A stretch of DNA of 64,000 nucleotides from Haliclystus octoradiatus (taxonomy: Eukaryota > Cnidaria > Staurozoa > Stauromedusae > Haliclystidae). This document shows, piece after piece, positions 1-14,256 of this stretch. How positions within the stretch are numbered: the first letter of the stretch is position 1; each line of letters opens with the position of its first letter. The notes below the pieces were generated by a model. That model saw nothing but the letters and a program-made list of their open reading frames with translations. It made no database searches and was not told where the DNA came from. The position numbers and the translations under genes are program-made. The stretch spans positions 3,026,146 to 3,090,145 of the forward strand of contig OU744447.1 of assembly GCA_916610825.1 (NCBI GenBank), in the 5' to 3' direction.

Positions 1-1066
1 TACTGGTGAAATAGTACAGATAATCCGTTGTCAGGAAATTATGCAAACATTTGTGTCGAGATAACCGTGTACAGTAGCAAATTTATTGTATGAAAAGCAT
101 GGGTCTATGACGTTCTTTTAAAATAATATACTTCATCTGATATTTTATTTGATATCATTGCATTAAAAAATTCAGAGATTTTGAAAAATTTCATAGGTCG
201 ATAATCTAGCGGGCAGCCAAATCGAATTCAAGTTGAAATCTCCAGAACAAAAATATTTTGCTTTGAATTTAAAAGCTGCGTGTAAATTGTTTGAAGAAGT
301 GAAACTTGAAACTGAATCAGTTTTATGATAATTAAAACAATACGAAATACTGAGTTACATTGAATTACCAGTATAACTAGGCCAGACAAAATATGTTTTG
401 AAATCAAAGAAACGTAGACCTATTTCATGTAGTGTTGATATCAGCAATACATATAGCGCGGCACAAACGCTATGAAAATTAAAGAGACTTTAGGTCTTAA
501 TTTAATTTATTAATGAAACAAAATGCAGTTCATTACTTTTCTCAAAGTCGAGATATAAAACATTTCACTTTTAAAAAGGCTATATTGATATATAATTTGT
601 GGGAACACTGAGCAAACAATCTGTTTTGAAATGAACAATCTATCGCGGGGCATAAAAACAAATTAACTTGCAAGAATTTTCTAAATGACGTTGGTTTTCG
701 ACTAATTCGAAAAATATTCAAAGTTCGAATAGATTATCTGTCTACAATCTAAAATTACAGAGTTTAGAATCAATCAAGGCATTGCACAAAAGTATTTCTA
801 TAATTTATTATTTAATATAAAAATATGAATCATTTGGTTTTGAGCAGGCAGGCTTTTATTTTCAGATTTTGCTTCCATAATTAACGAAGGAATTGTAAGT
901 ATCGATTAAAATTAAAATTTCATTTTGTTGACTTGCTATAAGAATAAGACACAGTATGTTACTACAGTTTCGAGAATAAAAATAGCGGTGTCTTGTTATT
1001 ATCGTTGATCAACATTTAATAAAGTTAATTTCAGGTATATCAAATTTAACAAAGTTAAATTGAATT
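1..1066 (+). repeat. GPCR-flank repeat, copy 1
   Basis: Non-coding, AT-rich. This stretch aligns by eye, with many substitutions and small indels, to 14560-15600 and in its first ~400 bases to 21510-21920. Shared landmarks include GGGAAATTATGCA-like text near the start, 'ctagcgggcagcc' and 'ttgatcaaca' near the end. Because copy 2 starts about 300 bases after the stop codon of the adhesion GPCR, this may be the 3' flank of an upstream GPCR paralogue just outside the window. It could instead be an ordinary dispersed repeat. Confidence 0.65.
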
Positions 1067-2679
1067 GAGCCTATGATTTGTGATAAATAATAATAAATAT
1101 AATATTTTCATTGTTCAAAATTTCGCTTTGAATTTAAAAGCACAAAAACATAGTTCAAAAACATTTTTAAATAGTTAATACAGTTTGGATGAGATTAACA
1201 AACTTTGTGTTACAAAAATACAAAGCGAAAAAGGTTGCTTGAAATAATCGATCATAGCAAACAATATTTATTAAATACAACTTACCATTTTCCAAGTGAG
1301 ATCCAAATAAAAACTATACGAGCGGAATAATCTCCGAACAACATTTAAATACATAATAGCGGGTTCTCTAAGTTAATACACCAATCAATAAAAGTTAACA
1401 ACCATATTTTATCGAATGAAAATGTACGCCCGATAAGAATAAAATAAAGATTGTCTTTTATTCGAAATAATTCTGACAAAAGTGATCATTTCATATCGTG
1501 ATCAAATGCATCGTAAAGTAGATTCATTTTCTACATGGTAAATTATCCTTTTCGTCAGACATCATAACATGAGCATTTAAATACTACCATCGGCTGTGGT
1601 ATTTTATATCTTTGAAGCTGCACTAAACATTTCAACTCTATAAACCATCGCGTCCGTTTCAATAAATTCTGAATAAATATGCATATCACGAATCTGGCAA
1701 AATGAGTTGTTTTCGTGTTTCTATCAAAATAACTAATTTATTCCTAATCGCCTTTTCTTTCATTCGACATCTGTTGTGTATTATAAATATCGCGTAGAAA
1801 TATTGACAACAAGATGTAACATAATATCAATATCGAATTAGTATAGCGATTTATTATAGAATTTTATTTCCTTTTAAAAGAATGTTGATGCTATTATTCT
1901 GGAAAATTTGATAACAAGAAGCACTATCAGGTCAATTTTTCAGATCTTTTTTTTACTTATAAAATTTTATTTTCAACGATTTCTTAGTATTTTGATAGAC
2001 TGCCATGAAAATCACAGGCCTACTTGCTGAGATTGCAAAGATCAAAATCATATAGGATCATATACTATCATATCATAATATTTTCAGATTATATATATAA
2101 TTTGAAATTCAATACACGCGCTGTCGCCTTGTTCAATAATACGTTGTTGAAGTAGTAGGCTCTGATATAAAAATATCATGGTCGCAGTTCAAATCCGCCA
2201 TTCGGCAATTTTTATCAACGATTTTTCTTATTTTTTTTAATATGAATCAGTAAATCATTGTTAATTAACAAAAGATGTCTATTGATCATGTTAATGACAG
2301 AAATCAGTGGACCATGTGTCTTGTCGAAGCTAAATCAATTTAATATTGAACATATTGCATGCAATGCCACGAGTTTGACCGGACAAAATTTAACGGCGTT
2401 ATTTTGTGAACACCACATTAGTGCTGTATATATTGCAATAAAGATTTATGAATTCGAACCGAACGCGACCGATCGTATCGGGTCATATTCGGGTTAATAT
2501 TTTAGGTCTTCGGGTCGGATCGGATTTGAAGTGATTTTTTATGGATAGTTTCATATTTCGAAATTTGACTGAATATTTGTAATTTATAATAATTAATGTG
2601 TTCTGGTTTCCTTTCAGCACATAAAATAAAGTTTTTCTATGTAGACAAAGCTACGTTAAAGTATACATTTCAATCGACT
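1067..2679. other. intergenic, no gene seen
   Basis: AT-rich sequence with no ORF of note and no clear splice-bounded exon. A possible tRNA-like SINE head lies in its last part (see the entry at 2150). If the GPCR gene has further 5' exons coding for its extracellular N terminus, some could lie here, but I cannot recognise any. Confidence 0.5.
2150..2235 (+). repeat. possible tRNA-derived SINE head
   Basis: A pol III B-box-like string (AGTTCAAATCC) occurs at about 2187-2197, some 35 bases after GTAGGCTCTG, which is a weak A-box candidate. No tRNA cloverleaf can be drawn with confidence. A SINE relic is an inference. Confidence 0.25.
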
Positions 2680-2900
2680 CAATTGATGTGAAATGAATTA
2701 AATTTTTATTAAAGGAATGATTAAGATGTATTGATTAATGCTACATCGTTTCAATGCGTATTGTGTCTCAGGTTCTCCTCCAGAGTCCATACTCCGTATT
2801 ATACAGCGACAGTCAGCTTAGTCAATTGTTTAACTATAAGTGATCTGAAAGTTTTATCATAGAAGGTCCATTATGGACCACACTCATTGCTAGTTATTTC
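2680..2900 (+). repeat. dispersed repeat, copy A (inverted copy at 28196-28415)
   Basis: About 220 bases that match the reverse complement of 28196-28415. Landmarks shared in order are 'gaatgattaagatgt', 'cgtttcaatgc', 'cttagtcaattgttta' and the near-palindrome GGTCCATTATGGACC at 2865-2879. No ORF is carried. It is probably a short non-autonomous element. I could not define its terminal repeats or a target duplication. Confidence 0.6.
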
Positions 2901-4407
2901 TATACATCTTAACTCCCTGGAACGCCCCCATATCCCCTGAACTTATGCTTTTCTCAACAAAATCGTGATCAAACTTCTTTATATCCTCAGAAATCTGATT
3001 ATCTCCTTGAAGGGTGTAAATTGAAAAATATGAGGGCTTAATTGAAGTTCGAAGATGAATTTTGAGTTGCCACCACCTTAGGTGTAATTTACACTTTGAA
3101 TCTATTTGCAATTACATCTTTTGTTTTAAGAGTGATTAGATTATATGCTAATAAAAAGCACCATAATCGAGCAAATTTATCTCAACGTGAGTTTAGCAAG
3201 CATGATTTTCAATTTAGCCTAACTACCTTACTGAATAAACCAGTAGGGCTCTTTCACGCCTACTTCCCACATTCTCTGCGAAAAGCAATGTGTGATACAA
3301 TGAAGTCACGTTCATTGCGTTTTTTCTTTGTTGTTTAAGTTGTTATTCTCCAAATGTGTTTTATTTTCCAACATCATTTAATTTTGCTATTTTACTTTAC
3401 TCTATCAAATTTACAATGGATCTTGGCAAGCCTTGGATTATTCTGGATTAAGTATAGCTGCATGGCTATTTTTTCTCTCATACTCCATCAATTTGTCAAT
3501 TTTTCGGCTAGAACGCTAGCTTGAAAAATGTTTTGGTGAAAAACAGCTGGTTATAATTTGTTTTTGTTGAAATATTTGTGACAACAAAAATATAAAATTA
3601 GCAAATTACTTTGAATAAGATCATGATTATTATTCAATGGAAAATGAGTTTCCATTAAATGTGAATGTGGTTAGAAGTGAGCCAAGCCGATCAGTGTGGA
3701 ATTGTCCATACTCTTGCGCTGGAACACACACTTGCAGTTATTGCTTCTACGCATTAACGTAGGCTACATATTCTATGTATTTATAATGTTTATCCACAGC
3801 CTTTTTAATTGAAATGTATCATGTTTTATGTTATCAACTGATAGCAACTGGGCCGAATGATACATTGCTGTGATATTAACTTGTATTTGGAATGATAATT
3901 ATAAATAATTGGATTGAAAATCTATTTGTGTTATTGGTATAGCTTTAAATATGTGGGTACTTGATTATTACTTGCTATAGTCCTTATTTTCCTTCTAGTA
4001 AAACTAACACACATTTTTGAGATTAAATAATTGTATTGTCGAGTTATTCACATATTTCTCAGGATTTGGGAAGCGAATGAAATCCGATACTACATCTAAT
4101 TTCTCATGACACCAAGAATCTGATATCAGATATTCCAACATTAGGGCTTCATTGTACGCTTTATTTATGGATTATTACGTTCTCTGGACTACGTATTGAG
4201 AAAAATTAGTTTTAAATTTGGGCAATAAGCTTGAAAGAGCGCAATCAAAACGCAGCTTACTAAGTAGTTACACACGAAGCATTGTACGTTGTTCAATCCC
4301 ACAAGGCTTTGAACGAAACTATTTATAAGGCTTTGAACGAGAGAGTTCTATTCAGAACTTTGTATTTTTAACTATAAGCAATGACAACAGTTTGCACATT
4401 TCTACAG
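2901..4407. other. intergenic or 5' intron, no gene seen
   Basis: No recognisable coding segment. Short ORFs here, such as one at 3096-3338, show no family resemblance and no good splice borders. The stretch lies directly upstream of the first recognised GPCR exon, so it is either intron or 5' flank of that gene. Confidence 0.4.
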
Positions 4408-7400
4408 GCAAATGTTACTCAAGAAAATATTACTGAAGCTGCAGAAAGTCTAGTAAACTTGACAAAAATATCTATTGAAAACGGGAGTGAATTTGATTAT
4501 AACTTTGCAAGCATCGCAATCAAAAATTTCATTGGTATAAATTCAACTTCTTTAGAGGTAAGAATGTAATTTTGAAGTAGTTGTTGACGTCACAGGCATT
4601 TTATTGTTGTGTGTATCTAAATATCAACACTTATATATGTATATTTAATGTACAGACTAGCAATGAGCGAATCTGCAGCAATAGAATATGCAAGGATCTC
4701 CGTATAGAATTAAAACTGATTGAAAAAAACACGCCAAAACACTGATGTAGATCGTTGTTTGTATTTTATATTACTATGACATATGTTCTTGTGTTGACGG
4801 ACCTTCAACTAATAAGCATCCTTTTAAACACTTTGAAGATTTATTATCTCACAATTAATTCAGATTGGACAACTTAATCTTGAGGCAGCTAATCAGCTAC
4901 TTTATTACAATAGAACAATTGCAGAGAAAGCTGAAAATGATTTTCAATCTTCAAAAAGGTGTGTTGATTAGAACATTGCTTCCTTTATAGAACTGTATCT
5001 AAATGACATTGCTAAGCAATTCAAGTCTATCAAGTTTGGGTATCTATGAGTTCTATTAATGTAGCAATACTGCCAAAATGTCTCTTGATTACCATGTAAA
5101 TTATACCTGTGAATCCCACTAAGTGTTTGCCTGGTTAAATCAATCAAGTGTTCTCTAGATATATCTGTTTCCTTAGAAGCAAAATAATTTGCGATTAAAT
5201 AGCCAGAAATATACTTTATGTACATTTATACTCTACCATCATCAGCAGATTAATTACTATTTGAAATCTTATACATTTCAGAATTAGGCTCTCTCTAGAA
5301 ACAATTGCAGCCGATATAGACATTGGTGATGACACGAATCCTGTATCCTTTAATCACTCAAATATCGGTATCTTAATATTGAACCTTGAACTATCTGATA
5401 CAACACGCTTTACGGAAGATGGCATCACCTTATCCACACCATCATTTAATAGGACAAGAATTGATCTCAAAGTGACTGCTACAGATGGGAAATGGATAAA
5501 AAAAGATCAAAAAGCAGCTATATACCTTCCAGCGTCTTTACATGAAAAAGCATTAAACAGCTCTGCAAAATCAAATCGTCGCTTAGTGTCATTTGTATAT
5601 CGCAACGATTTATTTTTCTTATCCAAGTTCAAAAGGCATATGATAAAAGGATTCTCAATCAATAATGAAATGATTAAAGTTGAAAGTATTGTCATGTCAG
5701 CTTCTTTCCCTGGAATAGAGATACAGGATCTACGTATTCCAATGGTATCTTATTTCCAATCAAGTAGTGAAGATATTATTCGTTCGCAAGCCCAATGTGT
5801 CTTTTGGCAAGAAAATAAGACCGGTAGATAATTTAGCAATGAGTTTCTAATAATTTTTGTTAACTTTATTGGCATTAAATACTCATTCCCCTTTGTCGGA
5901 GTGACATGATGAATGATTCCTTTGGATCTTCAAATAAACTTAGTTGATAAATAACAACAAGGAAAAAAATATATAACGTTTACACTTCATTCTAGCATAA
6001 AGTAAAAAGTAGGAATCCCATATAAGAATATGATTGTTGTGTCCTACATTTGTTTTCTCGATTCGAATCAACCAACCGATATGTAAATATTTATCAAAAT
6101 AAATTTGTTATATCACTTCATGAATTTGACACGAAAGCCTGGTATGTGATGGTTTCTTTTGCCTAGAAAGCCACTCAGCTATAACGATAGGTAAAGCTGA
6201 ACTGGCATTTTTTTGCTACCTAGCTTTGAATGTAATCAATTAACTCCAGAACTTATGCCATCATGTTGCAATCTCATATTTTGTTGCAACGAGGAAACCA
6301 ACCATTAGCAAGTAAATTATCTAACATGGTTTCAGTATATTTGTGTATTCATCTAAGTTGTGCTAGTGTATCCCAACAATCAATCTGGTATAATGAAATT
6401 CCTTGACAGTATAGTTCAATCACATTCATGTGTCTCGTTACTAGTTTATCTCTTTCTGATGTGCGATGACTTCAGGCTGATGGAGCATAGTTAAAAAGGA
6501 AATAGAGAGTGCATACACCTTATAAACAATGAAAGCAGTGACTAATCTTAATCTTCCTCTTTTCAAGAAGGTAATTTCTGTTTCTGTGAATTATAGATTC
6601 TGGCTTCTGGTCAAATGAAGGATGCAGTCTTCTTTCAATTGAAAATGATGTAGTTACTTGTGAATGTGACCATCTCACAAACTTTGCGGTTTTACTTGAT
6701 ATTGAAGATCCTGGGAAGAAACGGATATCACCGTTGGAGCTAGAGATTATTACTTATATTGGTTGTGGAGTATCGATTGCTGGTCTCGTTCTTACAATAT
6801 TATCTATGGGTATATTCCCGTAAGTTTTCCACATTACTAGCGTAATTTAAACCAGGTTTAAACAGCTTTTAATAATCACTTGAAAAAAAACTCGAGTCAC
6901 AATTGACGTAATTTTTACCACGTGTTTAGCAGTTATATCAAGACAACCCACAAGATTCGATGGCAACCACTAAACGCATGCAGGTATAGGTCTATACCCG
7001 CACGTGTGCTTTTATAGACATATACCTGCACGGTTTCAACCAAAAAGCTAGAACATTTGTTTTAAAAATGATCTGTTTTAATACTTTTTCAAAAATCAAA
7101 TTAAATGTATACTCCGTAATTAAAAATTAAACTTAAGAAATTCAAAAAGTAACAACTTGAGACTTGCTATATTCAAATGTATCTCATATTTTATTTTTAA
7201 TATTGCACATATGTTTGAAAACAATTATGTTGAAACCTTTGCGTCATATTTTGAATTGATATTCGCAGGAATTTCAGTCGAACTGTATTTAATGAAAAAT
7301 CAATGACCCATTAAAGTCATTGTCGTACTGAAATTGATGAGAGATAATTAATTAGCCATACAAAGGTTATGTTACATGATTATTAAAATGATTACGCCAC

Positions 7401-10400
7401 TCTTTGTTCGTGGGTCATCGAAATTTAGACCCACTCGTTCTCTAACAACAAACAACCACATCACAACCAAAACAACCCACTCACAAGAGTGATGTAGTCC
7501 CTCAATAATGTATATCAAAAGTGTACACGATCAAGATATTGATCAAACCTGATACATCTAGCGCTTATTTATTTTGACATTGGTAGAGATTATAATCTAC
7601 TTCTAATAAAATTTCTCAATTAATCAGGCTCATGCTGTATTGTAATATTATATAGAAAGCTACCACAGGCTCAACCAATCAGAGAAAAATGTATCGTACG
7701 ATGGCTAAACAAAATTCGAATTTTTGAAAATTGAGAATTTCTCATATAGTGTTTAGTGGTCTAAAAACATTGCATGAACAATTATACTAAAATAGCACAA
7801 CGCCAATAGGTGGCTCTGCAATTGTTGATTTTGTACTAGTTAGTAAGGTTTGGCACACACTGAACTTTGTTAAACAGCAGGAGTTCAGAGGTCAGAAAAT
7901 ATGGATTTAACGATTTTCATCGATGTCTTAGGTGGTGCTCGCATTTTTAATCGAAAAACTATGATATGTTTATTCACTTTTTTAATAATCAATGGGTAAA
8001 TGTGAGAACCACGCATGTTTTTGCCCACGAGTTATTGTTTTGAATTTGGCCGTTTTTTCCTCACGAAAAAACATGAAAACACCAGATTCTGATGTTTAAT
8101 CTATTTGAATACTGCTTGAGTTAATATTGTTGTGCTTTCCTAAAAAATTAAAACGAGACTTCATAGGTTAGTTTTGAAAGAGGCCTTTTCCAAATTTAAT
8201 TAAAAATCGTACGAACGTAAGAATATTTTGATTCTTGCTGTAAGTTCAAGAGTCGCAAGTTCTCATTTCCGATATGATTGGTACAAATTTTTTCCAGGAA
8301 ATTTTGTTGTTTATAAAAATGCTCAGAAATATGCTGGGCCGATTGTTTAACTCGTGTCCTTCACTGGGTGAACTTCACACTATGGGATAAGCTATATAAA
8401 ATGATAGATATTAAATGATTAGGTGGTTTGGAATATGAAAAAAGGTTTAATTGACAATGTTTTTTAACTTTATTGGTGTCGTATTCATAACTTATCATTA
8501 TTTAAGGTTTGATCATGCATCGGACACTTTGCCGTCGAAATAACAATACTTTCGACGAAGTATTACGCTGCTCTCTGCTGGAATCGAAATAGTTCGACAG
8601 TCGGCATTTCAGAACTACAATATCACTTATATATATTGTTTATATAGGTTTACACAATTATTCAAACGATATAAAACCCTTCTGAATTATATAGTTCCAT
8701 CGATTGGTCTTATCAAAAACGATATAATAGTGACTAAAGGCAATATACATACATTAACACACATGGTACAGATTGTATGAATATTAATTTATTCAATTGC
8801 TTGTGTTCATATTTGTAAAAATGAAATCAATAATAAAGGTCATTAAGATGAAATGGAAGTAAATGCTTTGAACATGTCAGTACTAATTACATTTACATTT
8901 CATGCACGTGATAACACATTCGATTTAGCCGAATTTTCCAATTGAACGAAGTCGGAAGTTTGAAGTTTGAAGTTTGATATTTATGAGAGCGTTTTAAAAG
9001 TGGCCCGCCTCGGCCATCGTATATTTTAATACATTCATTGGTGACCCTTGTTTTCTTGCTCTATTGTTGCTCTTTGCAACGTACGGCTACTATATAAGCG
9101 GAACTACTGAATTTCCCTGCGACCCATGTTGATCACTTCCCTCGACATAGGGGGATTTAAAATTACACAAACATGGCAATCGTACAGCGACATGGCAATC
9201 CATGAAGAGAGCTACATAAATTCATGATAAAATTATATTGTTATTCAATTATTTATGTTGAGATAAATGCCACTGAGCAATGTTTACATAAATAAAGGCG
9301 GGATAGGTAATAACTTTTTCCTATCACAAAGATGTGTTATTTCTTGTTATACTTACTACTTTCTGTTAAAGCTAAATTCAACCACACAAACTCATTTTGC
9401 AAAGTATAAAAATAATCGCAGAAAGAGGCATAGTGTCTTATTCAACGCAGCGCATCTTGGTAAAAGGATAGTAAAATAACGCACAGCAATATATTTTTTA
9501 ATGGAAATGAGCCAATCTCAAGCGTTGCCGTATTGTGATAAAACTGTACATGCACTGTTTTAGACCATGTGGCACTATATGAGATATGAAATTTTCAATT
9601 TCAAAACTTCGATTTTTGAGCCATCTCATGTATGGTTTAAAATCTTCAATAGTTTTCATGATTATCAAAACCTATACAGCTCTTGAGTAGAATTTATATG
9701 TTATTGAATTAGCAGGAAATCCTCATTTGATATATGCCAAGCGTTTGTGCCAGAATGTTAGCATAACTTCACTGATTGCGATATGCTAAATGAAACATTT
9801 AGAACGGAGCACTGGTTGTTGAGTTCATTTAGCAACTGAAGTAGCAAATGCTCTACAAGTCTTCTACATTAGTATGCTCGTCTAGAGCATCATTCGAGCA
9901 GATGTAGCGTGAGGTGGGCAACTGAGAGGATAGTCACCTCACGTACGAAATCTCGCTTTTAGCTAAATCTAAATTGAGCTCAAAATTATGTAAATTTTTA
10001 TGCTTCCATGTTACTTCATTTCCAATTAATATTCGTTTAGAATCTTACATCAGTTCAGCATTTTTAATTATGTGCGTAATTTTAACAAGCTGTAATCATT
10101 CAGCTGCAAAATGATTTTGATCAAACCAATTTTAAAAACAGCCATTTAAACTTAAAATAAGTATTATCTGGTATAAATGTAATATCTATAAGAGTCTTCC
10201 TTTTGGTAATTTTGACACAAAATATCAACACAACTAATTTTTCACAACGTTTCAACGCATTCTCCTGCGCCATTCTCAAGTGAATTATTTTATTAATTAT
10301 AAAAATTACAAATTCATAGTAGAAAATTTTTTCCTTGTGGGTCGAATGTACATGAAATAATAAATAAAATACTGAAGATTGAAGAAACTCAAATCAAAGG

Positions 10401-13400
10401 TAAATTACGTACAAAGCCTAGAAATTGAACTGATTGATCTCGATTATGTTAAAATCCATATAAGGGAAATCTAAAAAAACTATGAAAACAATGAAAATCT
10501 AAAAACTCCAGCTCTAAATCAGTTGCCTTGGACATTTAATGTTGGCTTGAGTTCACGGATGGCCAACATTTCATGAACTAAACAGTCAAATTTATTTCTT
10601 CACTTTCTTAAAATCGTAAAATATTGTTCAAAATCTTCAAGTGAAGAAAGATAAATGACGGCATGTGTAACTGACAGAGTCCGCTTCGCACAAACCACAT
10701 TTAAAACGATATACAACGCATTGTGTAGTAAGTAAGCTTGGTTTTTCTTCACGATGACGAAGATCATCAAGCAACTTCTTGCTTTAAAATTTGGATTAAA
10801 ATTGACACTAATTTTACAGTTAAGACGATTTAATTCTTTCCTAGCTCCATCGCTGGATTGTTGGTCTTTAAAAGGTAGTACTATATTTACAATATTTACA
10901 TTTTCATCGGGCAAACGTCTAGCGCTGAAATTATTACTTGTCATTTTGTTTAAAATAGAGTTAAAAAGATGAGACGGGTACTTAAGTTTGTTAAAAACAT
11001 AAAAAAGTTCATTGCATTCCGTTTCAAAATGTAATATACTCTTCAAATACACAAACGTAATGCCTCATGTTAACCAATCACACCACAGCGCAACAAATTT
11101 CCTCTACAATTGCTGATCATCTATGGCAGATTTTTTGCAGGAGTTTACAATTCAATGTTGAGCCAATGTCAAGCAAATTATACGTTTCTCTAGTAGGAGC
11201 TCCATTGTGGTATACGCATAACTCACTTTTTTTATTAAGCTACATCCTTGTGCAATAAGAACACACTTCTTATGCTCCAAGTCTGTTGCTAGACATCATT
11301 GATTGATAACATGTACATCATAAGTAACCCGGCTTGGAGAATTTGTGACTCGATATTTTTAATACCAGATTAAATAATAATCATAGGATATATCGTGGTA
11401 ATATGATCAAGGAGATAGTTATTATATTAAAAAAGAATAATGAAGTGCCTTTCACAGTTCTTGCCTTAGAAGATACAATTCATATCTTAACGATTCTATG
11501 TTAACTATAAACTGGCATGATCATCAAAGTAAAAGGTTCTTTGATGACCATGCCATCATCAAGAAGAGATTTCCAATACAATTTAAACGAATGGATCACT
11601 AGTCTTGTGACAACAACTACAAGTACTATTGCTATTACTATTATACTTCACTATGAAACTATTCCAAAAGCTATTATTCCCATATTTTTAGAAATCTAAG
11701 GAACATGCTGCCATCTCAGATCCTAATTTGTCTCTGCTTGTCATTACTTGCACTTTTGGTGGTTTTTGTAATTGGAATTGATCGAACATCTCATCGTCTT
11801 ATCTGTCAAATTATTGCAGTTATGTTACACTATTTCACACTCACAACATTCTGTTGGATGATGGTTGAAGGATATAATTTATATTTGTGCTTTGTCAAAA
11901 TCATTGGCGTAAAAAATTCAAAGCTTTTTCTGAAAGCAAATCTATTTGCATGGCGTGAGTATTTTTAAATGTTTGTTTATTGATCCAAGGCGGGTAATTC
12001 CATCTAATCCCTATAGTTGTGTCAAGTTTAGGGTGCCAATTAAGGATTCAATTTTGTATCTGGTAATATCAGATTTATCCTTTGAGGGCTACAAGGTAGC
12101 AAGATTCTAATTCTACGTTCTTCGAACCTATTCGAATTTGAGTAATAGCAAGTTTAGTCCAAAAGTTTTTTTTATGCAGCTATCGAGGAACGTGACTGTG
12201 TAGATGGCCATAGCAGCCTTCCATGTTTTTATGAAGAAGTCACAAGTCACGCGATCTGTTTGTTGATGCTCCTTCATCATCTTGTGATTCTGAACACTGA
12301 AATATATTGTAGGTATCCGATATATAGTTTTATAGGTGTTAATATGGGATGTAGTAAATTTTAATGCGTGATTGAACCAGTGCGAAAATGTATTGATTTA
12401 TTTAGCATATTTTCATCGTTATGAATGTATCTAGAAGGGTTTTACCTCTGCTTCCCCCCAACGACCCAATACATGAGCCTTGCAATAATATAGAATGGAG
12501 TACATTTGTATTCTCTGATTCGTTATTTGTATAATTATTTGCTTCAAACCTGTTATGAATGTTATGATTATTGAAACCTCACGATTATAACTTCAGTTGT
12601 TCCTGCTATTGCTGTTGGTGCCACTGGCTGGCAAAAATGGGATATGTATGGCAACGAAAATAAGTGAGTATTTTTTATCCTAAATGATCTTATTATGATC
12701 TTGGAGTTGATATTTTGTTATAATCAAGGGTAGATAACACAAGGCCCAGCATTCCATTATACTTTATATGACGTATTAGCGTTGGAAATATCAGCGTTTT
12801 CCCCTTTATGTATTTATTTAGAGGGGCCTTGGGACCCCATTTCCCAATGTCAAATGACAATAAAATTTGTGCACAACTTATTTTCGAAGCATTCTGAACA
12901 AGAAAATCGATGGGCCCGATAACATTTCAAACTTTAAATTTTTTTGACCACTCAGCCTCTACTGTGTAAGATAAATTCTGAACATAAACAAGCCTTCACT
13001 TATAATTGACTTACAAACAAATGCCAATGTGGTATTACTCTCATTTGGGGTATCCATTTAACGTATAATGACAACTAATGGCATTTAATGATCTACAAAT
13101 ATTTTTCTTTCAGCATTGGAGTTGAAACTTAAAGTTTGCTATATAATGACTATAATGTTTAACTATTACAGATATATTATAGCTACGATGAAATGTGGCA
13201 TACATAATTTAAATATTGTCCAGGTTCTGTCCTCACGGGATGCAACTCAAAATAGCATTACAGTTTATGACTTCTATAGCAATTGAGAATGTCAAGTAGT
13301 TATGAACCTTTCCTTTGAGTAGAGTAAAGGATGATATCAAGAAAATACTTTGATTGTTGATAATCAGGTCACAAAAGTTTTTCTATGTCAGTACTCTGGT

Positions 13401-14256
13401 ACACTATAATTAGCATGGAAAGCAGTGGAAATCTATGTGACTCAAACGGGAAAACTGCAAATGCTTTAAAAGTTATACGGTGGGCTACCAATTTATAGAT
13501 TTCCAATGCGCAAAGTAAATTGATCTGTATATTACAAACTTGAACTGAATTTTGAGCAAAATCAAGTTTGATCAAAACATTCCATAAGTAGTAATGCCAT
13601 GAGACACACCTGAGGAATAACTGAGATGCCAGAAATCATAAGCTACTGCGAATGAATATAAGACATTGAGTTTCGGGCAGCAGCCCAAGTGCTTTACTTT
13701 CTCAGTCAACAATGTTTTCACATAAATTATAGGATTTAAATGCCTTAACATCAATATTTAATATTATATTCATTATTCAAATAAATTTATCCATTTTACA
13801 ATTTATAGCTGCATGCTACATGGAAAGCCGTTTCTTTTAGCTCTTGTGACTCCTGTCGGTGCAATGCTGCTGATGAACGTTGTAATTCTATGTTTTGTGA
13901 TGATCGGAATCAGACGGGGAAGGAAGTTGACACATGGTGGAAGAAAAGAAGGATATTTCCAACTTCGAATCACTTTTGGATGCTCACTCTTACTAGGGTT
14001 GACGTGGACTTCAGGATTATTTGCGATTGGAGATTTACGTTATGCCTTTCAATTAGTATTTTGCATACTCAATTCTTGCCAAGGGCTCTTTATATTCCTG
14101 TTTTATTGTGTGAGAAATACTAAAGTGCGTAATTCATGGAAAAATGCATTGGGATTGAAAAAGAAAGTCGAAATTAAATCAAGCAATGATAAGGACAGAG
14201 GAAGAAGAGAATTTGGATCAAATACGGGATCGATGGCATTGGAGAACAAGCATTAA
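4408..14256 (+). CDS. Adhesion G-protein-coupled receptor (7 exons recognised, 5' end not found)
   Basis: Seven exons join without a frame break: 4408-4557, 4864-4958, 5282-5823, 6597-6819, 11692-11954, 12597-12663 and 13809-14256. Each has AG and GT borders, and the total is 1788 bases (595 codons plus stop). Exons 1-3 look like a GAIN domain (N-glycosylation sites NVT, NIT, NST). The GPS spans exons 3-4: CVFW, then GFWSNEGC, then CECDHLTNF, with the HL/T autoproteolysis tripeptide intact. TM1 follows in exon 4 (LEIITYIGCGVS). TM2 and TM3 lie in exon 5, TM4 across exons 5-6, and TM5-TM7 in exon 7. The extracellular-loop cysteine is present (NNCMLHG), as is TM6 GLTWTSG. The C-terminal tail of about 50 residues is basic. 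This is a membrane receptor expected to self-cleave at the GPS and signal through G proteins; its ligand is unknown. The signal peptide and any N-terminal adhesion domains lie upstream and were not found. The 4.9-kb intron holds a Penelope-like relic. Family assignment is firm; subfamily is not. Confidence 0.93.
6820..10199. other. first part of the long GPCR intron
   Basis: Intron sequence after the TM1 exon. I see no exon. There is one small hairpin at 9913-9951 (separate entry) and a GC-richer patch near 8520-8610, but no family could be assigned. Confidence 0.6.
9913..9951. repeat. 9-bp-stem hairpin in GPCR intron
   Basis: CGTGAGGTG and its exact reverse complement CACCTCACG flank a loop of about 20 bases. 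It stands out in an AT-rich intron and may be a remnant of a small inverted-repeat element. No function is implied. Confidence 0.5.
10200..11060 (-). mobile_element. Penelope-like retroelement, 3' fragment
   Basis: The minus-strand ORF at 10600-11052 gives 150 residues with a stretch IVLPFKDQQSSDGARKEL. This resembles the segment between the reverse transcriptase and the GIY-YIG endonuclease of Penelope-like elements, followed by a decayed version of the CVVY...C..C...YVGYT...HL region. Downstream on the minus strand, at 10240-10290, is a non-coding tail reading GAGAATGGCGCAGGAGAATG then GAAACGTTG, a layout seen at the ends of such elements. The copy is 5' truncated: the reverse transcriptase core is absent. 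It lies antisense in the GPCR intron. The family call rests on remembered motif patterns. Confidence 0.6.

Noticed and set aside
13890-14123. Alternative-frame ORF inside the last GPCR exon
   Set aside because: It is a shadow of the 7TM coding frame.
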